Assembly (NCBI GenBank): GCA_903909465.1
Contig: CAIVVQ010000073.1
Span: 1 to 53,161 of the forward strand
Direction: 5' to 3'
From: an uncultured Opitutia bacterium
Lineage (GTDB): Bacteria; Verrucomicrobiota; Verrucomicrobiia; Opitutales; UBA953
Length of the DNA: 53,161 nt
Part shown: positions 10,315 through 18,513 of the stretch, piece by piece
How positions within the stretch are numbered: the stretch's first letter is position 1
How the letters are laid out: each line of letters begins with the position of its first letter
Program-made: the position numbers and the translations under genes
Notes under the pieces: model-generated
What the model saw: the letters and a program-made list of their open reading frames with translations, nothing else
Databases searched by the model: none
Told to the model about the DNA's origin: nothing

Positions 10315-10444
10315 GACCATGACTACTCGCTTCAAGCCCGAAACCTACGCCCTCTTTGCGAAGCACCCAGCCTGTGCCGGCATCCAAGTCGAAGCCATCG
10401 CACCCTCTCAACCACCCCAACGCAAATTCGGCCCCCGCGGTTAG
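10307..10444 (+). pseudogene. dnaE (fragment): Duplicated dnaE 3' end (last 45 codons plus stop)
   Basis: The 138 bases align without gaps to 9167-9304. By hand count 26 positions differ (about 81% identity), yet only two of 45 amino acids change (R to K and E to K), and a stop codon is kept at the same place (TAG versus TAA). Differences fall almost wholly at silent positions. That is the pattern of two dnaE alleles that diverged under selection in separate lineages, then met by recombination, and is not the decay expected of a dead duplicate. A 41-codon frame starting at ATG 10319 exists but I see no reason to think it is expressed. Confidence 0.9.
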
Positions 10445-10463
10445 AATTATTTCTTTAAGCTTA

Positions 10464-11462
10464 ATGAAATCTATTAAAATAGCTTTTAGCGATTTCATCT
10501 TTGGCGCTAACTCGAGAGATCGCCTAGCGCAATTTGACCCTCGTTCTAATTTTATAACTGACTTACTAAAATTACATTACGGCGTTGAGGTCGTTCAGTC
10601 GCATGAGGCTGAAGTCTTGTTTTATTCTACGTTTGGCAATGAACATAGAAAGTTTGTGGGGAAAAAGATATTTTATACCTCTGAAAATGTTTTGCCCGAC
10701 TTTAATGAATGCGACTTTGCCATAACCTTCTGCCACCTGCCAGATGAGCCAAGACACCTACGTCTCCCGCAGTATGTACATTATGTTTTAAACCCAAAAG
10801 CTTTAGTCAAAGATTCAAGTTACGACCCCGAGAGTGTCCTGAGAAATAAGGGTCGTTTTTGCAATTTTCTTGTTTCAAATCCACGGGGAGCTGAAAGAAA
10901 TAAATTTTTGAAGATGTTGAATCGCCGAAAGGCGGTCGATTCTGGAGGGCGGCACTTCAACAACATAGGCAAAATCGTTTTAGATAAACTTTCATTTATT
11001 CAGGACTATAAATTTACTTTAGCGTTCGAAAATTCATCCTACCCTGGATACACGACCGAAAAACTGGTTGAGCCAATGCTGGCAAAAAGTTTGCCAATTT
11101 ACTGGGGCAACCCAGAGGTCGCACGCGACTTCAACCCGCGGAGCTTCATAAATATTTCAGACTTTTCTAGTTTTGATGCTGCCATTGATTATGTCCTGAA
11201 AGTTGATTCCGACGATCAACTCTACCTGTCTTACCTCAAGGAACCCTGGTTTAACGACAATCGCATACCCGATTGGTTTAGACCTGAGTACACTTCAGCA
11301 GCATTAAAAAGATTCATTGATGCGCCCTGGTCAATGCACCCTCGCATCTATAAGAATCGAGGACTGCGCGATCACGCATTAGGCACAGGACTGAAGCGCC
11401 ACCTATCAAGCGTCGGCTGTAAACTTGATGGCTTTCTGTGGAAACTCGGCTGGCGCGACTAA
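10464..11462 (+). CDS. GT10-family fucosyltransferase
   Basis: The 332-residue product begins MKSIKIAFSDF at the ATG at 10464, which lies just beyond the duplicated dnaE tail; starting upstream would run through that tail in the wrong frame. The diagnostic GT10 block is present: LAFENSSYPGYTTEKL, then EPMLAKSLPIYWGNPEV. In alpha-1,3/1,4-fucosyltransferases this block binds GDP-fucose, and the Glu and Lys of TEKL are conserved. The enzyme would add L-fucose to a glycan on the cytosolic face, and GDP-fucose can come from gmd and fcl at 47.7-49.7 kb. It is convergent with the gene ending at 11463, with no gap. Family assignment is strong; acceptor and linkage are unknown. Confidence 0.92.
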   Translation: MKSIKIAFSDFIFGANSRDRLAQFDPRSNFITDLLKLHYGVEVVQSHEAEVLFYSTFGNEHRKFVGKKIFYTSENVLPDFNECDFAITFCHLPDEPRHLRLPQYVHYVLNPKALVKDSSYDPESVLRNKGRFCNFLVSNPRGAERNKFLKMLNRRKAVDSGGRHFNNIGKIVLDKLSFIQDYKFTLAFENSSYPGYTTEKLVEPMLAKSLPIYWGNPEVARDFNPRSFINISDFSSFDAAIDYVLKVDSDDQLYLSYLKEPWFNDNRIPDWFRPEYTSAALKRFIDAPWSMHPRIYKNRGLRDHALGTGLKRHLSSVGCKLDGFLWKLGWRD

Positions 11463-12245
11463 CTATATTCTTCTTAGAATACGACCTAACCAAGGTCGTC
11501 GCAGCCAACTTGTTGGCCATCCAACGCGATGCTTCCATCGACGAGTATGCAATGGATAATCCAGGTGGATTCTCCAATTGGGACTCCAGTCGGTTTCATC
11601 CTTAATGTGGCAGACGCCGTAACGATGAGCTAAAATTGAAAAAATGCTCTGGTCGTGGCGATGGGCGATGAATCCCTTAACCTCATCCGCTGCAGGCGAG
11701 TCATCGACCATAGCCCTCTCCTGCATTGCTTCAAACCACTGCTTCGCAAGGGCGACATTGTCGTGTCGTGCTAGAATGAACTGACAGCCTGCCTGCAGCA
11801 TAGGAAGACCACGCGTATTCGCATCGTCACCAGAGTATTTTTGCAGCAAAGAGCGCTTAGTGTAGCAGCCAATCTGCTGGCCCGTCTCAAAAACGAGCCA
11901 TCCCGACGGGTGAGAGATGGCACGTGCGACGTATTCATGAAATCGGACCAGCCCTTCGACGTTTAAGGAATAACCAGCGTCAACATACAGAAGTACGTCA
12001 CCTAACGGCAACTTTTCCAGTTGGCGCTTAATAATGTATGGCTTCCAGGTCCAGAAACCGAAACCGCGCCGTGGATGCGTCCGAACGAAATCGCCGCAAG
12101 CTCTCCAATAATCATCACCCAAATCCCGCGAACTTAGCAATGTGATTGAAGAAAAACATCCCATCGACTCCGCCTCACAGCGAAGACGATGCAAGGAGCC
12201 GATGCGCGAGCTGGCAAAGCTAAGAAGATGAACCCGGTGGATCAT
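11463..12245 (-). CDS. Putative glycosyltransferase of polysaccharide clusters
   Basis: A 260-residue protein if it starts at the ATG at 12245 (MIHRVHLLSFASSR); a TTG start at 12308 would overlap the uxs remnant and is disfavoured. The centre has GFGFWTWKPYII followed by GDVLLYVDAGYSLN, where the D-A-G stands in place of a classical DXD. Proteins with this FW.WKP and Y.DAG pair are common, poorly characterised members of O-antigen and capsule loci, and a GT-A-like fold is a reasonable guess. It converges with the GT10 gene and its upstream side is the remnant of uxs. I cannot name a donor. Confidence 0.6.
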   Translation of the reverse strand: MIHRVHLLSFASSRIGSLHRLRCEAESMGCFSSITLLSSRDLGDDYWRACGDFVRTHPRRGFGFWTWKPYIIKRQLEKLPLGDVLLYVDAGYSLNVEGLVRFHEYVARAISHPSGWLVFETGQQIGCYTKRSLLQKYSGDDANTRGLPMLQAGCQFILARHDNVALAKQWFEAMQERAMVDDSPAADEVKGFIAHRHDQSIFSILAHRYGVCHIKDETDWSPNWRIHLDYPLHTRRWKHRVGWPTSWLRRPWLGRILRRI

Positions 12246-12301
12246 ATATAGATCATCATAACTGCCCTTAACTATAAGCAAACACTTATCAAAACTCCTA
12301 G

Positions 12302-12370
12302 CGGGCAATCTTGCGGCGCCTGCTCAACGACGGCCGATGATGTCATCGGCCTCGATTATTACCAGTTAGA
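12302..12370 (+). pseudogene. uxs (fragment): Remnant of the uxs 5' region
   Basis: This stretch lines up with codons about 12-36 of the intact uxs at 16208: both share GCTCAACGACGGCC, then GTCATCGG, CTCGAT and TACCA in the same order and spacing. Small insertions and deletions break the frame. It marks where an earlier uxs copy lay, and together with the intact gene it brackets the minus-strand rhamnose block 12408-16060. The match is short, so it should be confirmed by alignment. Confidence 0.75.
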
Positions 12371-12407
12371 GCAATTGCGCCCTGCTTAGGCTTGGGGAAT
12401 CTAAATC

Positions 12408-13349
12408 TTATTCCCAGCGAGATAAGCTATCAGCAAGGGCTTCTTCTACCGAACGCATAGTAATACCGGCACAAAGTAATTTACTTGAATCAAGAATGCA
12501 GTTCGATCTTAACGTCTTGGCCGCCAAACGATAAAATTCTTCATCGCTCTCCCAGAAAACAAAGTCTCGGTCGATTTTTAAAATCTTTTTCACCATATCT
12601 ACTACCTGGCGGGTAGAAATGAATCCTGGGTTCGTGACATTGTAAGTGCCATACGGAACGTGATTCAGCCAACAATTAATGCATGCGTTCGCAAAATCTT
12701 CTAAGTGCGAGAGTGAATTCAAGTTATCGTACACCTTTGAGTAGGTCTGAATCTTTGTGAGGTAATTTCGAGGGTTGTTCGTCCCGCTAAAAGGAATCCT
12801 TAGCCTCCAGACATAATGGCTGCCTATTCCTTTTATCGCCTCCTCTCCCAAGGCTTTAGTTCCGCTGTAATAGCTACACGGACCGTCGCTAAAAGAGAAG
12901 TTAGGCGTGAAGGATTCATCGAAGCCCTTTAGCCGACTCGGCTCGTTAAGGGCAATTTTACGGATATAATCCCGGCTCATATTTTTCTCCGCTATCCATT
13001 TGCCGCCTTGCTCCACAAAGCAGCCTGAGAAAATACAGCCTGATGATACATGGCCCCACGGGATTCCCAATTCAGCGCAAACCTCCGCCAGCATTTTAGG
13101 GAAATGAACATTCCCCTGCATGGTCTCCTCCTTCTGCAACTCACATGCGTCAACATTAGGCTTACCCGTAAAGCCAGCAGCATTGATAATAAAATCTGGG
13201 CGATTGGCAGCCAGGTAAGCCCTTAAATGCGGCGCGGAGGTGTAATCAATTTGAGCGCGTCTCAATGATTTTAATTTTATACCACGAAGTGAAAGAACCC
13301 TTTCGAATTCTTTCCCAACGTAACCTGTGGCGCCCAATAAAAGTATCAT
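12408..13349 (-). CDS. NRS/ER-like dTDP-4-keto-rhamnose epimerase/reductase
   Basis: A 313-residue extended SDR protein. The nucleotide site is GATGYVG (residues 6-12); the catalytic pair is Y161/K165 in YYSGTK. It matches the RmlD superfamily but several blocks resemble the plant NRS/ER (nucleotide-rhamnose synthase, epimerase-reductase) more closely: NAAGFTGKPNVDACE, SSGCIFSG (Cys105), NPRNYLTKI (Lys199) and YNVTNPG. In the plant enzyme the equivalent Cys and Lys are, as I recall, proposed for the 3,5-epimerisation step. One enzyme could therefore do both the RmlC and RmlD steps, making dTDP-L-rhamnose from the RmlB product. This fits the absence of an rmlC-like gene in the window. It lies last in the rmlB-rmlA-GT operon, one base after the GT gene. 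Plain RmlD function is the alternative. Confidence 0.75.
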   Translation of the reverse strand: MILLLGATGYVGKEFERVLSLRGIKLKSLRRAQIDYTSAPHLRAYLAANRPDFIINAAGFTGKPNVDACELQKEETMQGNVHFPKMLAEVCAELGIPWGHVSSGCIFSGCFVEQGGKWIAEKNMSRDYIRKIALNEPSRLKGFDESFTPNFSFSDGPCSYYSGTKALGEEAIKGIGSHYVWRLRIPFSGTNNPRNYLTKIQTYSKVYDNLNSLSHLEDFANACINCWLNHVPYGTYNVTNPGFISTRQVVDMVKKILKIDRDFVFWESDEEFYRLAAKTLRSNCILDSSKLLCAGITMRSVEEALADSLSRWE

Positions 13350-13350
13350 T

Positions 13351-14115
13351 TTATTTTTTATAAAAATTTAGGGCAGTAAAGTCCTCTATATCGTTACTAC
13401 CCTTCGATTCATCGGCAAATGCACTCATGTCACGAAGCCCAGGCTGGTCGGCCCTCCCCCTCTGAATCTTTAATCGAAACTCTGCATATGTTTTAGTAAA
13501 ATAATGGTTTATCTGTATTAAGTTCACCGGTCCGTCTGGATTAAAAGGCCCTTCAACTTTTCTACGGTCTGTATCTATCAAGGGGGTGTTGGGGTGATGC
13601 GGATCAATCATCCTAAGCTTAGTTCGCCCAAGCCCGAATAGGAGCTGAATCCAAAACGTTTTCTTAGTTCGGAGAATCGTTTTAATGTGTAGATTTGGGC
13701 GATGGCAGCATCTGGTGAAGCGCGACAAAACACCGTAATCTCCATTTTTGACATCCGTCAGTCCGTTAGACCCAAACATGACCCAGTTAACCGCCAGGCC
13801 ACCTTGCACATCCTTGAAGTCCAACAAGAAAGTTTTCATATCGGAATGTTTCTTGAGGACTAAAAACTCATCCACGTCAAGGAACGCAACCCAATCAAAT
13901 TTCGAGGAATATTTCTCGATAAAATGATTGTACGCCGGCAGTTGCTGGCATTCGCCATTAAATTTCAAAGTGTGAACGCCCTTAACATTTATTGGGAAAT
14001 TCCAGTTATTCTGATAAATAAAAATATCGTCGAATCCCAGCTTCAGATGATAGGCAATCCACTCTGAGATATAATTATCCTCATTTTTAGCGATACATAC
14101 CAGTGCTGTTTTCAT
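13351..14115 (-). CDS. GT92-like (DUF23-type) glycosyltransferase
   Basis: The 254-residue product begins KTALVCIAKNEDNYISEW, continues with FDDIFIYQNN, and has DWVAFLDVDEFLV. The pattern of an N-terminal AKNE..YI.EW and a central DVDEF is typical of family 92 and related GT-A enzymes, where the D-V-D coordinates metal and nucleotide-sugar. A conserved late histidine block (INHYFTKTYAEF) is also present, as in that family. It sits inside the rhamnose operon between rmlA (16 bases away) and the reductase (1 base away), so a rhamnosyltransferase role is an attractive inference, though not shown by sequence. Confidence 0.78.
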   Translation of the reverse strand: MKTALVCIAKNEDNYISEWIAYHLKLGFDDIFIYQNNWNFPINVKGVHTLKFNGECQQLPAYNHFIEKYSSKFDWVAFLDVDEFLVLKKHSDMKTFLLDFKDVQGGLAVNWVMFGSNGLTDVKNGDYGVLSRFTRCCHRPNLHIKTILRTKKTFWIQLLFGLGRTKLRMIDPHHPNTPLIDTDRRKVEGPFNPDGPVNLIQINHYFTKTYAEFRLKIQRGRADQPGLRDMSAFADESKGSNDIEDFTALNFYKK

Positions 14116-14131
14116 GGCCGTCGCGACACTC

Positions 14132-14995
14132 TTATCGCTCTATTAAATTTTTAAGGTAAAGCCCGTAGCCTGATTTTGCAACTGGTTCAGCAAGCGCGAG
14201 TAGCTGCGCATCGGTGATGTATTTCTTCCTCCAGGCAATTTCTTCGATGCAACCAATCTTAAACCCCTGGCGAGCTTCAATAATCTGAACAAATTGTGCC
14301 GCCTGTAGAAGGGAATCAAAAGTGCCGGTGTCGAGCCATGCGGTTCCGCGATTCATAACCTTAACATTTAACTTATTCTGGCGAAGGTACTCACGATTCA
14401 CGTCTGTTATTTCATACTCACCGCGGGCCGAAGGTTTAAGCGCCTTGGCGACGCCAATGACAGAGTTTTCGTAGAAGTATAATCCTGGGACCGCATAACT
14501 TGATTTCGGTTGCTTAGGCTTCTCTTCAATCGAAATAGCCCTACCTGCAGCATCAAACTCAACCACGCCAAATCGCTCAGCGTCAGGTACGTGGTAAGCA
14601 AATACAATTCCTCCATTCGGCTCACGGCATGATTGCAGAAGCTCACTAAAGCCTGCGGCGTAGAAAATATTATCACCCAGAACTAGGCATACGTTATCTT
14701 TCCCAATAAATTTTTCGCCGATAACGAATGCTTGGGCTAAGCCATTAGGCACGGCCTGTTCTGCATATTCAAAACGGCAGCCGACTCGCGAGCCATCGCC
14801 CAGCACCTCGCGAAAACGCGGTAAGTCTTGCGGAGTAGAAATAATCAAAACCTCACGAATGCCTGCGAGCATAAGGACAGAAAGCGGATAATAAATCATC
14901 GGTTTATCGTAAACGGGCAAGAGCTGCTTGCTCATGCACTGCGTGAGCGGGTGAAGTCTCGTCCCCGATCCGCCTGCTAGGATAATCCCTTTCAT
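14132..14995 (-). CDS. rmlA: Glucose-1-phosphate thymidylyltransferase
   Basis: This 287-residue enzyme makes dTDP-glucose from dTTP and glucose-1-phosphate, the first step of the dTDP-rhamnose pathway. The nucleotide-binding signature [11 protein letters not shown] lies at the N-terminus, followed by [23 protein letters not shown] with its metal-binding Asp, and [10 protein letters not shown]. The length is that of standard RmlA/RfbA. It begins 12 bases after the end of rmlB, so the two are co-transcribed. The product would also feed any dTDP-4-amino-6-deoxy sugar made by aminotransferases in the window. Confidence 0.96.
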   Translation of the reverse strand: MKGIILAGGSGTRLHPLTQCMSKQLLPVYDKPMIYYPLSVLMLAGIREVLIISTPQDLPRFREVLGDGSRVGCRFEYAEQAVPNGLAQAFVIGEKFIGKDNVCLVLGDNIFYAAGFSELLQSCREPNGGIVFAYHVPDAERFGVVEFDAAGRAISIEEKPKQPKSSYAVPGLYFYENSVIGVAKALKPSARGEYEITDVNREYLRQNKLNVKVMNRGTAWLDTGTFDSLLQAAQFVQIIEARQGFKIGCIEEIAWRKKYITDAQLLALAEPVAKSGYGLYLKNLIER

Positions 14996-15007
14996 GGGTT
15001 ATTGCTA

Positions 15008-16060
15008 TTAGGCTTTGCCCAGACGCTCAAGGCGATAAGAGCCATCAAGGATAGCTTGAGTCCATTGCGGGTTATCTAAGTACCATTTTACGGTCTTACG
15101 AAAACCGCTTTCGAAATTCTCTTGCGGAGCCCAACCCAATTCCTCACGAGCACGCGATGCATTAATGGCGTAACGCATGTCATGCCCAGGGCGGTCTGTC
15201 ACATAAGTGATAGCTGATGCATGCGGCTTACCGTCGGCCCGCGGACGCATTTCATCCAGCAGCGAACAAATGAGTTTAACTAAATCGATATTCATTCGTT
15301 CGTTGTCTCCACCAATACAATAGGTGCGACCAGGTTTACCTTTTAAAACTGCTGCAAACAATCCACGGGCATGATCATCGACGTATAACCAGTCACGAAT
15401 ATTTTCTCCTCTTCCGTAAACTGGAATCGCCTCACCGCGCAATGCCTTAAGAAGTACTACGGGGATGAGTTTCTCGGGGAATTGATATGGCCCATAATTG
15501 TTGGAACAATTGGTGATTACAACAGGCAGCCCATACGTATCCATCCACGAACGAGCTAGGTGGTCGCTCGACGCTTTGCTTGCACTGTATGGTGAGTGCG
15601 GGTCGTAAGGAGTAGCCTCACTGAACGCTGCATCTTTAGGCCCAAGTGAACCAAAAACCTCGTCAGTGGAAACATGCAGAAATCTAAATTTATCTTTCTG
15701 CTCGCCCGCGAGGCTTCTCCAGTAACCTAGAGCAGCCTGAAGCAGTTCGAACGTGCCCGTTACGTTAGTCGCAATAAATTCTCCAGGGCCATCAATGGAA
15801 CGATCCACGTGCGACTCGGCTGCGAGATGCATAATAGCATCAGGCTTAAATGCCGCGACTGCCGTTCGCATCGCTTCGGCATCACAAATATCGACCTGCA
15901 GGAATTGATAGCCTTTTTTGCCTTCTAGGTCGGAGAGAGAAGCACGATTCCCTGCGTATGTTAGCTTATCAACCACAAGGACTTCGTGACCCAAGCCATG
16001 AGCCATGCGAACAAGGTTAGATCCAATAAAGCCCGCCCCACCTGTGATAAGCAAACGCAT
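15008..16060 (-). CDS. rmlB: dTDP-glucose 4,6-dehydratase
   Basis: A 350-residue extended SDR enzyme that converts dTDP-glucose to dTDP-4-keto-6-deoxyglucose. It has [12 protein letters not shown] for NAD binding, [27 protein letters not shown] and the catalytic YSASKASSD. The ATG at 16060 is chosen because AAGGA sits seven bases upstream and because it directly precedes the Rossmann strand; a longer frame begins at 16120. It is the first gene of the minus-strand rhamnose operon. It diverges from uxs across about 147 bases. The 4-keto product is the shared branch point for rhamnose and for C4 amination. Confidence 0.96.
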   Translation of the reverse strand: MRLLITGGAGFIGSNLVRMAHGLGHEVLVVDKLTYAGNRASLSDLEGKKGYQFLQVDICDAEAMRTAVAAFKPDAIMHLAAESHVDRSIDGPGEFIATNVTGTFELLQAALGYWRSLAGEQKDKFRFLHVSTDEVFGSLGPKDAAFSEATPYDPHSPYSASKASSDHLARSWMDTYGLPVVITNCSNNYGPYQFPEKLIPVVLLKALRGEAIPVYGRGENIRDWLYVDDHARGLFAAVLKGKPGRTYCIGGDNERMNIDLVKLICSLLDEMRPRADGKPHASAITYVTDRPGHDMRYAINASRAREELGWAPQENFESGFRKTVKWYLDNPQWTQAILDGSYRLERLGKA

Positions 16061-16207
16061 CGTTAATTCCTTTAATACTGTCTTACGTATGCACCCAACC
16101 AGACAACCCATAAGTGGCACGGTTATCTAATATAAGTCCTGTATTTGCATAATAGCCTATCTACTTGTCCACTTGCCCAACAGCCGCCCTGCCCTTAACA
16201 ACTCACT

Positions 16208-17140
16208 ATGAAGTACCTCGTAACCGGAGCGGCTGGATTTTTAGGGGCGAATCTTGCCTGGCGCTTGCTCAACGACGGCCATGAGGTCATCGGGCTCGAT
16301 AACTACCACTCGGGGAGCAAATCCAATATCGTTGGCCTCATGAAGCACCCGAAGTTCAGTTTCGTCGAACATGATGTCGTGAAACCCTACGATATCGCAT
16401 GTGACTACGTTTGCAATTTGGCCTGCCCTGCCTCCCCTCCCCACTACCAGCGTGATCCGATTTACACGATGAAGATATCGGTGTTGGGCACACTCAACGC
16501 TCTTGAAAACGCCGAACGCTACAAAGCTCGCCTACTCCAAGCTTCAACTTCTGAAATTTACGGCGACCCCCTGGTTCATCCCCAAGTTGAAACCTACCTC
16601 GGGAATGTAAACTCCATTGGACCTCGCGCTTGCTATGACGAAGGCAAACGTGCCGCTGAAACATTGTGTGCCGACTTCACTCGCCTCGGTCGCGTTGATG
16701 CTCGCCTGGTTCGAATTTTTAATACCTACGGACCGCACATGCGCGGCGACGATGGACGCGTGGTAACAAACTTCATCCTACAATCTCTCGAAGGTCGCGC
16801 GCTCACTGTCTACGGTGCCGGCCAACAAACACGGTCCTTCTGTTACGTGGACGATCTTATCGAAGGTTTCATCCGGATAATGGCTCTGACCGCCAACCCG
16901 GGGCCAATCAACCTCGGCAACCCCAACGAGTTCACCATGCTCGAGCTCGCTGATAAGGTACAAGCCATCGTTGGCACGAAGCTCCCCATTGAATTTAACC
17001 CCATCCCAGTCGACGATCCACGCCAACGTCGACCCGACATCAGCAAGGCTAAACATATGCTCAATGGCTGGGAACCCAAGGTTCAATTACAAGAAGGCCT
17101 GACCAAAAGTATTGCCTATTTCCGCAGTCTCAAAAAATAA
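16208..17140 (+). CDS. uxs: UDP-glucuronate decarboxylase (UDP-xylose synthase)
   Basis: A 310-residue SDR enzyme converting UDP-glucuronate to UDP-xylose. Motifs are GAAGFLGANLAWRLL for NAD, the uxs-specific NLACPASPPHYQRDPI, ASTSEIYGDP, and YDEGKRAAE with the catalytic Tyr and Lys. RSFCYVDDLIEG follows in the C-terminal part. Length and motifs match cytosolic bacterial/eukaryotic UXS without an N-terminal anchor. The next gene, ugd, starts six bases later and makes its substrate, so the pair is a UDP-xylose supply unit. A remnant of the same gene's 5' region lies at 12302. Confidence 0.96.
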   Translation: MKYLVTGAAGFLGANLAWRLLNDGHEVIGLDNYHSGSKSNIVGLMKHPKFSFVEHDVVKPYDIACDYVCNLACPASPPHYQRDPIYTMKISVLGTLNALENAERYKARLLQASTSEIYGDPLVHPQVETYLGNVNSIGPRACYDEGKRAAETLCADFTRLGRVDARLVRIFNTYGPHMRGDDGRVVTNFILQSLEGRALTVYGAGQQTRSFCYVDDLIEGFIRIMALTANPGPINLGNPNEFTMLELADKVQAIVGTKLPIEFNPIPVDDPRQRRPDISKAKHMLNGWEPKVQLQEGLTKSIAYFRSLKK

Positions 17141-17146
17141 TTCGGC

Positions 17147-18508
17147 GTGCCCCACCCCATTAAGAAAATCGTCTGCATCGGCGCTGGCTACGTTGGCGGG
17201 CCGACTATGGCTGTTTTCGCGGATCGTTGCCCAGACATTCAAGTAACGGTAGTCGACATGAATGCGGCGCGCATCGCTGCCTGGAATTCTAATAGTCTTC
17301 CCGTCTACGAACCCGGTCTAGCAGAAATCGTACAACGCACCCGCGGACGCAATTTACATTTCATTGGACAAGCCGAAGGCGCTAAAGCCGCGGCCGAAGC
17401 AGACGCGGTTTTTATCTCCGTCAACACACCCACCAAGACACACGGCGAAGGTGCTGGCAGGGCTTCCGACTTGAGCTACGTAGAATCCTGCGCCCGGTTC
17501 ATCGCCCAACACGCCCAAGGTCACACCATCGTCATCGAGAAATCGACCATGCCAGTGCGCGCGGCAGACACGATTAAGAAAATCTTAGCGACTGGTAATA
17601 GCGGCACAAAATTTGATGTCCTTTCTAATCCGGAATTCCTTGCTGAAGGTACGGCGATTCGCGATTTGGAAAAACCAGACCGTGTTCTTATCGGAGGCGA
17701 AAGTACTGAAGCAGTTCGTGCCCTGGCCGATGTCTACGCCCACTGGGTGCCACGCGCAGCCATCATCACCACTGGGCTTTGGTCCGCAGAGTTGTCGAAA
17801 TTGGCGGCGAACGCCTTCCTCGCTCAACGTGTATCGTCGATTAATGCGATTTCTTCGATCTGTGAAGTGACCGAGGCTGACGTCGATGAAGTGGCACAAG
17901 TCGTGGGCGCCGATTCTCGTGTTGGACCCAAATTCCTTAAAGCATCCATCGGCTTCGGCGGTTCTTGCTTCAAGAAAGACGTTTACTCCTTGGTCTACCT
18001 TTGTGAGCACTATCGCCTCCCCGAGGCGGCAGCCTACTGGGAACAGGTACTCAAGATGAATGAGTGGCAGAAGCAGCGCATCACCTACAAAGTAATTGAG
18101 CAAGCGAAGTCGGGTAATGGCACCGTTGCCGTGCTGGGCCTAGCCTTTAAAAAGAATACGAATGATTTTCGTGAGTCGCCCGCCATCGACACCTGCAACC
18201 AAATGCTCCAGGCCGGACTAAAACTAAAACTGTATGATGCGAAAGTGTACTTTGCGGAATTCTCGAAAGTTTTATTACCCTCCGCCAACGGATCATACAC
18301 ACAGGCAATGAGTGCAGTGGAAGCCATGCAGGGCGTGTCGGCTGTCTTTATTCTCACCGAGTGGGACGAGTTTAAGACCATCGACTGGAAAGCCGTAGCG
18401 AAAGTCACCCAGCCCAAGGCTGGCATCTTTGATGGTCGTGCCATCATCGATGTCGCCGCCGCCAAAGCCGCCGGATTCTCGGTCTACTCTGTCGGCAAGG
18501 CCCGCTAG
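17147..18508 (+). CDS. ugd: UDP-glucose 6-dehydrogenase, eukaryote-like form
   Basis: The 453-residue enzyme oxidises UDP-glucose to UDP-glucuronate with two NAD. It has GAGYVGGPT for NAD, SVNTPTKT, EKSTMPVRAA, LSNPEFLAEGTAI, and the catalytic cysteine in GFGGSCFKKDV. Features such as VTVVDMNAARIAAWNS, GPKFLKASIGFGGS and HWVPRAAIITT follow the animal/plant UGDH subfamily more closely than the short bacterial Ugd/TuaD type. The start is GTG at 17147, in line with the first strand KIVCIGAGY. It forms an operon with uxs, and its stop is five bases from the end of the convergent FkbM fusion gene. Confidence 0.95.
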   Translation: MPHPIKKIVCIGAGYVGGPTMAVFADRCPDIQVTVVDMNAARIAAWNSNSLPVYEPGLAEIVQRTRGRNLHFIGQAEGAKAAAEADAVFISVNTPTKTHGEGAGRASDLSYVESCARFIAQHAQGHTIVIEKSTMPVRAADTIKKILATGNSGTKFDVLSNPEFLAEGTAIRDLEKPDRVLIGGESTEAVRALADVYAHWVPRAAIITTGLWSAELSKLAANAFLAQRVSSINAISSICEVTEADVDEVAQVVGADSRVGPKFLKASIGFGGSCFKKDVYSLVYLCEHYRLPEAAAYWEQVLKMNEWQKQRITYKVIEQAKSGNGTVAVLGLAFKKNTNDFRESPAIDTCNQMLQAGLKLKLYDAKVYFAEFSKVLLPSANGSYTQAMSAVEAMQGVSAVFILTEWDEFKTIDWKAVAKVTQPKAGIFDGRAIIDVAAAKAAGFSVYSVGKAR

Positions 18509-18513
18509 TAATA

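Noticed and set aside
10082-10444. 120-codon frame that ends with the dnaE tail
   Set aside because: The first part is an out-of-frame reading of the transferase gene at 9379; only the last 45 codons are meaningful, as a dnaE remnant.
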